Assembly (NCBI GenBank): GCA_018499905.2
Contig: JAHBAU020000021.1
Span: 1-36,056 of the forward strand
Source: Candidatus Saccharimonadota bacterium
GTDB lineage: Bacteria; Patescibacteriota; Saccharimonadia; Saccharimonadales; AQU-01
Direction of reading: 5' to 3'
DNA: 36,056 nucleotides
Of the stretch, positions 21,983 through 33,900 are shown piece after piece. Positions within the stretch are counted from its first letter, which is position 1. Each line of letters opens with the position of its first letter. Under the pieces are notes generated by a model. That model did not search any database. It worked only from the letters and a program-made list of their open reading frames with translations, and was not told the DNA's origin. Position numbers and translations under genes: made by a program.

Positions 21983-24900
21983 CGCTTGGTGCTCAGTGGT
22001 CGGACCAGGGAGTAGTAGTCAACTTCAACGCTTCTGGAAGTGGTGCCGGCTGATTTTTCGATGTGAATATTTGGCTGTGTGGCCTGTGTGCCAGATGGGA
22101 TGTTGGTCGTTGAACAGCCGACGAATGTATCGTTGATATAGAAGTCTACTTGGCTACCGGCCGAGTTGATGACAGCCTTTAGTCGGTACCAGGTTGCTGC
22201 AGAAACAGCTGTGGCTGAGCCGCCAGCGCTACAGTTAGCAGCGGTGTTTGTAACTTTGGTGCGAGTTCCACCGGCTGCAGTAACTAAGGTCCAGTTTGTT
22301 GAGGTGTTACGATCATATTCGAAGTACACTCCATCTGTACCCTGCCCGGCCATGCCATCTGATAAGCCTGCCCGGAAGTCAAATTCTTCACCGGCTGTCG
22401 ACAGGGTTGGGACTCGAACCGAAGTCTCAATGGTTGTATTGCCGCCAACTTGCCAAGCGTTCAATTGACCCATGCGCAACAATGTACAGCCCGTTGCCGA
22501 GGTGCTGGTTGATAGATCCATGACACCTGGACGATCAGGTGTGTCGGAGTTAGCATAGGTCAAGTTCGAGAAAGTACAGACCGTATTATCATTAGTCCAG
22601 CCGTGAGTACCAATAGTGTTGGCGTTGCCAACATTGGTGCTAAAGAAGTCCTCGTGCAGAATAATTGCTGCTGAGATACTGGATGGGTCAGAACAGTTGG
22701 TCCAGATGCCATTCTCATAGCAGCGGAACTTGCCCAGGTTGCTGTTGTAGTACATGGCACCGTTAACACCGGTGGGATCACCAGATGTGTTCTTTTCGTC
22801 GAGGACGAGTAACGCACCCGTCGCATCAGCAGTGGTATCGCCGATGTAAATTCGATCATTGGTGCTATCAGCGACCAAAAGTGTCACGGTGGTGCTGCTG
22901 CCATCGTAGACTTCCAGCTGCGTAGCCGAGTTGCCAGTGGCGCGAGAAACCAGAACGCCCGTACTGGTAATTGAGAATACTTCTGAGCCACCAGCCGTGT
23001 TATCAGAGTCAACGAAGATATTGTAGTTCGATGTACTGCCACCATTTTGGTTAGAGACATACAGGCCGTACTTGTTGGTTACACCAGTCGTAGCACCATT
23101 GTCATAGTAAGAACCATACAAGTTGGTGATGGTGTTGGTGCCAGATCGATCAACTCGAGAGTAGAGGCCATAAGCGTTTGTGATTGTTGTGGTGTTGCCA
23201 GATATTGTAGGCAGATTGATCATGCCGTATAGGTTAGAAAGTGTACCGCCGCTGACCGAGCCAACTGCAAAGCCAGCCTGATTTTGGATACCATACTGGT
23301 TTGTGTTGGATGTGGAGGTAATGGTCGGGGAGTTGTTGAGCGAAACATTACTGGTGATAGCGCCGTCCAGCAAGACAGAACCGTCAAGGTTAACTGTTCC
23401 ATCAACTTCAAGCTGACCCTCTACAAACAGATCATCATCACCAGTTGCATTTCCAGGGGTTGCTGTATCGCCAACCCGAACATAACTGGAGGCATTTATG
23501 GTTAGGTTACTGTCGCCTGTGATGGCATCGCCGTTGACGGCTATGGTTCCACTCAAAGTGAGGTTCCCAGTTGTGCCTGCGTCGGCAAGTGTTAACAAGG
23601 TGTTGGTGCCATCGGTGATGGTGTAGGTGGTGCCGTCGGTTGCCTGGATGACGGTTGAGGTATCGGCAAAGAACAGGTTAGCGTCCCAGCCTGAGCCAAT
23701 AGTCAAACCATTTTCAACAGCTGCTGTACCTGTTATGCCCTGGATCATGATGCCAGTAAACGTATCGTCGGACGAGCCAGTAATTGGGTCGAAGTCTACA
23801 TTTATAGCCGATAGGTCGGTACTGGTACCATTGCCGCCTTCGATATTTATATATAGCCCGTCAACGTTGTCAGTAGTAATACCGCTACCGGCGGTGGCAC
23901 TAACCGATATCAGATCAACAGTTGAGGCAGCTGAAGGGGTTATCTGGAAGTTAGTATCAGCATCGGTGCTTAATACTATGTCGCCAGAACCAGCCGCAGT
24001 AACGGTTAGTGCTTCGTTGCCAGTTGTAGTGATGTCAGTGTTTAGGCCAGTGAACTGGACACTGTTGGTGCTTGTAGCGGTAAGGATTAGGTTGTTCGTC
24101 CTGGAATTTATTGATATGCCGTTAACGCTGTCCCAACTATCTCCACACAAGGCAGGCGATTGGTTACCGTCACCTTGTCCAAAATTAATGCATCCAGCAA
24201 GATTTATGTAGCCGTTTACCGCAAGTCCAGCTCGAGTTCCGGCAAAATATGAAGCATCGTTGGAAGTGTAAGAATAGGCTGCGGGCACACTACCTGTCAT
24301 TAGTTGAGCACCCCAAGCAATGATAGTCGATGAATGATTCGAAATAACGATTGTTGGCTTGTAGTCAGTGATAGCGCCAGTGAAGTTCTGGGTAACGTGG
24401 TATCGTTTCCAAGTAGTCGTGGCTGTAAAGCTGCGAGCGGTTCCAGTAGTTGGCGTGCCGGCTACAGAGTCAATGCGCAGGTCGAATGGTTGCGTACCTG
24501 ATGCTGTCTTGACCCAAACACTGAAGGTTGCTGGTCCGGCAGTAATACCGCTGACCGATGCTGTTTGAACAAGGGTGTGCGTGCCTGATCCGCTCGAAGC
24601 GAGGCTATCAGCCGTTGTTGAACCTGCTCCATATGGGTCTGCCGTAGTATCTGCCGTTACCGTTACGTTTGTTGCTGTCCAAGCCACCGCATCTAAGTCT
24701 TCACTGTTGTAGACTAGGTTTCCAATCTTGCCGAAACCGCCCCATGCGCTGCTAAGGCCATTTTCAAAATCAGAAAATGCCGTGTAGTTTATCGAACCGT
24801 AAGAACTGTCGACTGTCATAAGGTTAGTTCCTGCTGAATTTTGAATCTGGAAGGCGCTAACTGAGTCTGTTTGAGTCCTGAAAGTTGTGGCCCCACCATC

Positions 24901-27900
24901 GGCGATAGTCAATACATCAGCTGCTGTTGCAGTGCTATCACGTACTCTGAGCAAGTTGCCTGTTCCAGATGACTGAACATCTAGGCCGCCAACTGCACCG
25001 GTTGCCTGTTGGTTTACATTGAGGACGTAGGCTGAAGTGCTGCCGCTGGATGATGGGTTAGTAATATTTATCGACCCATCGGTGCTGCTAAGAGTGATGG
25101 TGGCGTCAGAGCCGTCAGCGTCAGCATCGTAAGATTGCTGCAAGGTGGTGCTGTTACCACCACAGGCGGCGTCAGTTTGGTTACAAAGCACCTTAACCGT
25201 ACCGTTCTCGATGACATTCACTCTATTGGTGGTGGTGTTATAGAACAAGCCGCCGTTGAGTGCTGAGAGGTTGGTAGTCGGAACTGCCGTGGCGCCGTCC
25301 AACTGCAGAATGGTGGTGTTGGTATCTGTTCCGGTGCTATTACCAATCTTGATCAGGTTACCGCCAGAGCCGCTTCGAGCGGCAGTGTCAGCTGTTAGCA
25401 AGGTGTCGGCAGCAGTAGCGTTCTGGATTCGGAAAGCAGTCGCAGAGTTAGTCTCGTTGGTAAAGGTTGCCCCACCGCCGTTGGCGATAGTAAAGACTGC
25501 TGTGCTGTTGTCTTGAGCAACGAAGATGCTATCGGATGAAGAACTGTTCGTAACAGTCAATCGAGCAGCTGAGGTAGTAGTCGTGCCAATGGCGATACGG
25601 TCGTTGCTTAGGTCACCATACAGACTTTCGCCGATATTTAAGAAATTACTCGTGTTGCTGGCAGGCGCGCTAACATTGTAACCAATTAGTATGTTATCGC
25701 TCCCTGATATCAATGCATTAGCTGCATTCGAGCCAAATACGAGGTTATGATTGCCTGTCATATTACTTGTTAGCGAGCCAATACCAATGGCAATGTTATC
25801 AGTACCTGTCAAGTTAGTCGATAATGCTCCAGAACCAATGGCAACGTTGCCGCTACCTGACGAATTTCTGTTAAGCGTCAGGTATCCCAACGCAACGTTA
25901 TCGGAACCAATAGTATTCGTCGAAAGACTATAATCACCGATTGCAATATTATTAAATGCTGTAGCAGCCTCGGCGAACAGGTTAGCATTTACCCCTATAC
26001 CGATGTTAGAAGAACCGAACGATCCACCTCTAATTTGTGTACCAACCGCACCAGTTTGGTCCTGCAAATCAATAACTGAGTTACTGGCTGTCATGGCCTT
26101 AACAGATACTGCCGAAATAACACCAGAGAACCCGGTACCAGTAAATGTCAGTGCATTTGTGTTAGCGGTAGTAGCCACTATGGTTATGGCCGTGCCATTA
26201 GTCGCGATCCCTGCGGTAGCTGCCCCACCAAAGCTCACCGTCAGGGAGCCGGCTGAATAGCTGGAGATAGTAAATTGCACCTGATATGTCACGCCAGAGG
26301 CAATGGTCACGTTGCTGCTGGTAGCGACAACTGTACCAGAAGCACTGCTGCCGGTTACGCTGCTTGCTCCACCCGACCAGCCACTGCCAACGGTCCAGTA
26401 TGTTGCATTATTAAAGGCATTCGAAGTAATTAGTTCGCTTCCGGTTACTCCATCAGAGTTGATGCCCCTTAGGACGAGCTTGCTGTTTGTTGTGTCGACC
26501 GTCAGTACTGGAGTTGAGCCAGTGTTCCTCTGAACTTGCAGAGCTGTGGTTGAGTCCGTGGCGTTCTTGATAGTCAATGAGTCGGTTGCGGTCACATAAC
26601 TGATGGCTGCTTCGTCGGTAGTACTGGTTCCAAGGTGGATAGTCTCACCGCCCAAGAACAAGTTGGCCCAGCGGAGGCTGTCTGAACCTAAGTTGTAAGT
26701 GTCGTTAGTACTTGGCAAGATATCAGAGTTAACTCGACCAGTAAAGGTAACGGTATCGCTGGTGGCATCACCAAGGGTGGCGTTGCCGTTAACGCTTACA
26801 TCCCCGGCAAAAGTGGCAGCCTGAGCACTCGTGATAGTTAAGGCTGTCGTGTTGTTGGTTTCCAATATTAAGGAGTTTGCGTCATTGGTACCTAATGTAG
26901 CTGTGCCACCCCAGGTGTTGCCACCTTGGATGAAGGCCGATATACCAGCGACCGATGAGCCAGAAGTCACCAAGGCTAATGTTCCGGTGGTGTCAGGTAT
27001 AGTGATGGTTCGGTCGGCAGTCGGGTTGGTAATAGTAAAGGTGGTTTCGTTAGCGTCTGCGCTGGAGCCTTCAAAAACGAGGGCGTTGGTGCCTTGGACA
27101 ACTGCCGCGGTGATGTCGAACAAGCCACTAGATTGGTTGTAGCCAGTTATGTTGGACAACGCACCAGCACTATCCAATCGGCTTGTGCCGCCAGTTTGTA
27201 GATCGCCGTTAATGTTTAATCGAATACCACCGGAGTTGTAGATGGTGACTAGCTCAGTTGTGCTGGTGTTCTGGAACTGTAGGAAGCCATCATTAATGCC
27301 GACAATCGCTGATATGTCATCGAAGAATAGGTTGTTATCCCAGCCGCCGCCAATCATGATGCCATTCTCCCAGACGCCGCCATTGGCTGACGCAAGATCA
27401 CCAACGTAAATTCCGTACAATGAGTCAGCATCACCTGTTGCAGCACTGGTGGCATTTATCTCCAGGCCGGATATTTCATCAGCGTTGGCATCATTACCTA
27501 GAGTTAAGCCTATAACTTGAGCTGCTCCGTTGTCTGTAATCGTGCCAGTTACCTGTAGGTTAGAGTCGTTATCTGCCGAGATAACCACGTCCCCTGTTCC
27601 GTTTGGTGCGACTGTCAGGGTTTCGTTAGCACCGGTAGTTATATCAGTAGTCACACCCGAGAAAGTTAACTGTGACGATGCGCCAGATAGAGTTAATCCT
27701 GCGTTGCCAGTAACCAGGCCAGCAAATGTAGCTTGCTGGGTACTATTGATCGTCAAAGCTGCCGTATTGTTAGTCTCTAGAACTAGGGAGTTGGCATCAT
27801 TGGTGCCAAGAGTTGCCGTACCTGCCCAAGTATTACCATCCTGGACGAAGGCCGAGATTCCAGCCACCGAAGAACCAGAAGTAACCAGTGAGACAGTACC

Positions 27901-30900
27901 AGTTGCATCTGGGAAAGTGATGGTTCTATCGGCAGTTGGGTTGGTGATGGCAAAGGTAGTTTCGTTGGCGTCAGCACTAGAACCCTCGAAAACTAGAGCG
28001 TTAGTGCCCTGTAGCGTAGCATTGACAGTTAATAGATCAGTGTTGGCGTCGCCGATTATAGAATCGCCATAGTTGGTAACCGTACCGTTACCCGTAGCAT
28101 CAACGTTGAAGACGGCAGATGCTGCGCTAGTTATAACTCTAATTGCCTCAGCAGCATCAGATCGAACTTGGACTGAAATATCAGAACCGCCGCCGCTTAA
28201 GTAATCATAAATCTGCACGTATGATGACGCTGCTTGCTCAATATAGAAGCGGCCGTAAGCATTAACTTCGTCTTGAAGCTTAAGAATGCCGGTACCGTTA
28301 GCATCGATAGTCAAGTCTTGGTTACTTGCCGTAGTTATATCCGTCGTCACACCCGAGAAAGTTAACTGTGATGATGCACCAGATAGGGTTAATCCAGCGT
28401 TGCCGGTCAGTAGTGCGCTGAAGGTCTTAGCACCACCAAAGGTTTGGCTGTTAGCATCTACCACACCAGCGGTTGTACCGGTAGCTACAGCAATTGCGAT
28501 TGAAATGTCATCAGGGTTAGTGGCAGTGTTGAGTGTCCAGGTAGTGCCAGCGACTGATCCAGAAGAGGTGGTGTCTAGGAAGTTAGCACCGCTGGCAGCC
28601 GCACCATTGACCGTAACTGCGTCACCGGATCCGGCACAGTTAGCAGCTGTAGCCAAACAGAAGGTGTCGTTAGCAGCCAATGTTGGGAAGCCAACACTAA
28701 AGCTACCAGTAGCTTGTGTCCCAGTATTGATGGTGACGGTGTTATTGTTGGTGTCCTCATTAAGGATTAAGGAACCGGCTTGAGTGGTGGTACCGATAGT
28801 GACTGAAGCGCCTTGGACAGCAGCAGTGGAAGCAAAGGTTGCTGCCTGAGAGCTGTTAATAGTCAATGCGGCAGTGTTGTTAGTCTCTAGTACCAGTGAG
28901 TTTGCATCATTTGTACCAAGTGTAGCGGTACCAGCCCAAGTGTTACCACCCTGGACAAAGGCCGATATACCAGCGACTGAAGAACCAGAAGTGATGAGAG
29001 AAACAGTACCGGTGGTGTCTGGGAATGTGATGGTTCTATCGGCAGTTGGGTTGGTGATGGCAAAGGTGGTTTCGTTAGCGTCGGCTGAAGAGCCCTCGAA
29101 GACGAGGGCGTTAGTGCCTTGGATAGTGGCGTTGACAGTAAGAAGGTCGGCAGCGGCGTCACCGAGGGCAACGTTACCATTGAGAGTTGTGCCGCCATCA
29201 ACATCAAAGTTCTGGACAACCTCTACTCCTTCGCTACCTGAATTGGCATGAACGATCAGGATGTCCAAGCTCGTTCCAGTTTGCTCAATCTTGAATGCTT
29301 CGGCATTGGTAGAGGTAATAAAGGTCTGTGGCCCAGTAATGGTTACACCGTCTGTTCCATCATTCACACTGAAGTCGCTGTTAGCATCAACAATAATTGC
29401 CACGTCTCCCGTGCCATTTGGTGAAATAGTGAGTGTTTCATTAGCGCCAGTAGTGATGTCAGTAGTCACACCCGAGAAAGTTAACTGTGATGATGCGCCA
29501 GAAAGAGTTAACCCAGCATTACCCGTTAGGAGTGCGCTAAAGGTCTTAGCGCCACCAAAGGTTTGACTGTTGGCATCTACCACACCAGCGGTTGTACCGG
29601 TGGCGACAGCTATAGCAACGGTGATGTCATCTGGAGTAGAGCCAGTGTTGATACTCCAGGTAGTACCGGCTACTGAGCTTGTTGATGAGGTGTCAAGGAA
29701 GTTGGCGCCGGTAGCTGCTGTGGAGTTGACAGTGACGGCGTCACCAGAGCCTGGGCAGTTAGCAGCTGTGGCCAGACAGAAAGTGTCGTTGGCGGCAAGG
29801 TTAGCTGGGAATGAAACGGCGAAGCTTCCGGTTGCTTGAGTACCGGTGTTAATAGTAACGGTGTTGTTGTTGGTGTCTTCGTTGAGGACTATTGAACCAG
29901 CCTGGGTGGTGGTGCCGACGGTCAGTGTGGCGCCTTGGACAGCCAGGGTGCCAGTAAAGTTAGCCGCGCTGGAGATAGTTTGACCGTTGATAAGGCCTGA
30001 GGTGATAGTGTCAGCGCCGATGTCGATAGCACCAAAGCCGGAAGTGATTGAACCGCTGTTCAATGCGCCAGTGCCAGTGATGGCAGTGCTGACGGCATCG
30101 TTGGTGTCAACGAGTGCCGTGTCACGACCGTTCAACAGGTTAAATTCTGTGGCGTCGACGGTTGTACCATTTATGACGAAGGTGGTTGAGCTGTTGCCCG
30201 TAACTGTTAATGCGCCGGTGCTGTTACCGATGGAAAGCGTGTTGCCAGCGGTGGTAGCAATAGTGCTGTTGCCGGTGATTGAAGCACCGCCAGCGGTGAC
30301 CGTAAGACCCGTACCAGCCGTAATGGTGGTCGAGGCTGCGAAAGCACCGGTGACGTTCGTATTATCTTGTAGTTCGATGGTGCCAACCGAGTTCAATACA
30401 ATGTTGCCAGAGGTCGTGGTCGTCAGGTTCAGGTTGCCGCTGGTAGCATTCAAAGCAGTATTGATGTTGGTGCTTGAGAGATTAGATAGCTGTTGGTTAG
30501 CACAACCCGAGCAGGTGCCGTTGCCGCCGGCGACACCACCAACCATGCGCCAGAGGGAGCTGGCCGCATCGTACACGAGGGTGATGGCTGCGCCAGGAGC
30601 AAGCGAAACGCTCGCACTGAGGCCGGTTGAAATACGGTTAGCGGCCGATGAGGCAGCATCATTGTCGGTAATGGTGACGCTCAGAGCGGCATCGGTGTTA
30701 ACCAATGTCAGAATTTGACCGTCGCGGCCAGCCACAATACCGGTGATGGTTTGGGCAGCACCTGAAGTATCTAACAGGTAAAGTGATGCGGTCGAGATGG
30801 CAACGTCGTTGGCGCTTCCGGCGGTAGTGTAAGTAGTGCCTCGGCGAGTAGCCAATGAAACAGTTGCAGCAACATCGGTGTTTCCTTGCAATAGTACCGC

Positions 30901-33900
30901 GCCCGTACCAGAGGTGAAGGTGCTGGCCCCGGTCAGTGAAGTGTTTTGGCCAAGGACAATGGAGGTGGCTGTAGCTTGGCCGATGTTAAGTGCGCCAGCT
31001 GATACTCGATCCAAGCTAGATGTCAGAACAGAGGTAGTTCCCTGCACCGTTCCAGTAGTTGTGATGTTATCGGCGCCAGTGTCTATTGCACCAAAGCCTG
31101 AGGTAATTGAACCAGTGTTCAAAGCACCAGTGCCGGTGATGGCGGTATTAACAGCGTCGTTAGTGTCGACCAAGGCGTTATCACGGCCATTGAGTAAGTT
31201 GAACTCGGTAGCGTCTACTGTTGTGCCGTTGATCACGAAGGTGGTTGAACTATCACCAGTGACTGTTAATGCACCAGTGCTGTTGCCGATGGAAAGCGTG
31301 TTGCCAGCGGTGGTGGCGATGGTGGAATTCCCGGTGATTGAAGCACCGCCAGCGGTAACGGTCAGGCCCGTGCCGGCAGTGATGGTGGTGGAAGCAGCTA
31401 AGGCACCGGTGACGTTGGTAGCGTCCTGGAGTTCAATCGTACCAGCCGAGTTAAGGACAATGTTGCCAGAGGTGGTTGTCGTCAGATTCAGGTTGCCGCT
31501 CGTTGCGTTAAGTGCGGTGTTAATGTTGGTGCTGCTGAGGTTAGATAGCTGTTGGTTGGCGCATGTTGGGCAGGTGCCTGCTCCACCGGCTACGCCACCA
31601 ACCATGCGCCACAGCGAAGCATTGGAATCATAGACAAGGGTGATGGCAGCGCCTGGGGCTAGGTTGACACTCGCGCCGGTGCCGGTGGAGATGCGGTTGG
31701 CAGCGCTTGATGCAGCATCATTATCTGTAAAAGTAACGCCGAGGGCGGCATCAGTGTTGACCAAGGTGAGGATCTGTCCATCGCGACCGGCCACAATACC
31801 GGTAATCGTCTGAGCGGCGCCGGAAGTATCTAAAAGATACAGTGAGGCCGTTGAGATGGCAACATCGTTGGCGCTACCGGCAGTTGTGTAAGTCGTACCG
31901 CGGCGGGTGGCTAGAGAAACAGTTGCAGCCACATCGGTGTTACCTTGCATCAGGACAGCGCCGGTACCGGAGGTGAAGGTGGCTGTACCAGTGAGTGAGG
32001 TGTTCTGACCAAGAACAATGCTGGTTGCTGTGGAAGCACCGATGTTCAACGCACCAGCTGATACCCGATCAAGGCTTGAAGTCAGGACAGAGGTGGTACC
32101 CTGGACTGTGCCGGTGGTGGTGATATTGTCAGCACCAGTGTCAATTGAACCAAAGCCAGAGGTGATGGAACCAGTGTTCAAGGCGCCGGTGCCGGTGATG
32201 GCGGTGTTAACGGCGTCGTTCGTATCAACTAGGGCATTGTCACGACCATTCAACAGGTTGAACTCTGTAGCATCAACGGTCGTTCCGTTTATCACGAAGG
32301 TAGTTGAGCTGTTGCCAGTAACGGTCAGCGCGCCAGTGCTGTTGCCGAGTGACAAGGTGTTGCCAGCGGTAGTAGCGATGGTTGAGTTCCCTGCTATGCT
32401 GGCGCCGCCAGCGGTGACCGTCAGGCCAGTACCTGCTGTAATGGTAGTGGAAGCTGCGAAGGCGCCAGTGACGTTGGTGTTATCTTGGAGTTCGATTGTT
32501 CCTGCGGAGTTAAGGACGATATTGCCAGAGGTGGTAGTGGTCAGGTTCAAGTTACCACTGGTAGCGTTCAAAGCGGTGTTGATGTTGGTGCTTGAAAGGT
32601 TGGACAAAGCTGTGTTGGCACAACCGGCACATGTCCCTGCTCCCCCGGCCACACCGCCAACCATGCGCCACAAGCTAGTAGCGGCGTCATAGACCAGGGT
32701 TATAGCCGCACCAGGTGCCAGAGTGACAGGGGCGCCAAGACCGGTTGAGATGCGGTTAGCGGCCGATGAGGCAGCATCGTTGTCGTTAATCGTGACTGTC
32801 AAAGCAGCGTCAATGTTTACCAGAGTGAGCTGCTGGCCATCACGACCAGCGACGATACCAGTGATAGTCTGAGCTGCACCGGAAGTATCTAATAAGTAGA
32901 GAGAAGCAGTTGAGATAGCCACATCATTGGCACTACCAGCGGTAGTGTAGGTGGTACCACGACGGGTTGCGAACGATACGGTAGCAGCGATATCGGTGTT
33001 ACCCTGCAAGAGTACGGTGCCGGTGCCTGAGGTGAAGGTGCTGGCGCCAGTGAGCGAGGTGTTCTGGCCCAGGACTATTGAGGTGGCGGTGGTCTGACCG
33101 ATGTTAAGTGCGCCGCCTGTAACTCGATCTATAGATGAAGTTAGTACGGCAGTTGTTCCCTGCAAGGTACCAGTAGTTGTGATGTTGTCGGCACCAGTGT
33201 CAATTGAACCAAAGCCAGAGGTGATTGAACCAGCGTTCAGAGCGCCGGTACCAGTGATGGCGGTGGCGACTGCATCATTCGTGTCAACCAAAGCGGCGTC
33301 TTTGCCGTCTAGGCGGTCAAGCTCGGTTGATGAGATAGTCGCGCCGCTAGTCACGATATCGTTAGAACCGATGGCCAAAGCAGTTCCGATTTCTGCATCA
33401 GATACATCCAAAGCAGTAGTGATGGCACCAGTAGAGGTTTGGCGGATCAAGATGCCGGTTGCCGTCGTGCCGGTGCTGGTGGCTTCGAAGGTAGCCAAGG
33501 TACCGGTACCGTCGTTCTGGACCTGGAAGGCGTCAACGCCGCCGGTGTTCAGCTGCTCAATACGGAAGGCGTAGCCGGAATCGGTACCAGCTGATGCGGG
33601 GTTACGGATAATGATTGAGTCGTCAGCGCTACTCAAAGCAATGATGGCGTTAGAACCGTCAACATCGTTATCGTAGGTTGTTTGAAGGGTTGGGGCTGAA
33701 CCGCCGCCATCGTCGTCGCCACAGATAACGTTACCGGATGCGTCGGTCGTCAACACGCCGCCGTTGGCGTTCGAGCTACAGTTAAAGCCGGTCAGCGTGA
33801 TGCTGCCGCCTGCCGTTAAGATGATGTCGTCGACAGCGTTCAGGGTAACATCGCTGCCAGCGCCAGTGCTGGCAATGGTAATAGACGCAGCTGCTGTCAG

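Noticed and set aside
30122-33298. Tandem repeats as an assembly duplication
   Set aside because: The copies differ by many synonymous and some non-synonymous changes, so they are genuine diverged units.
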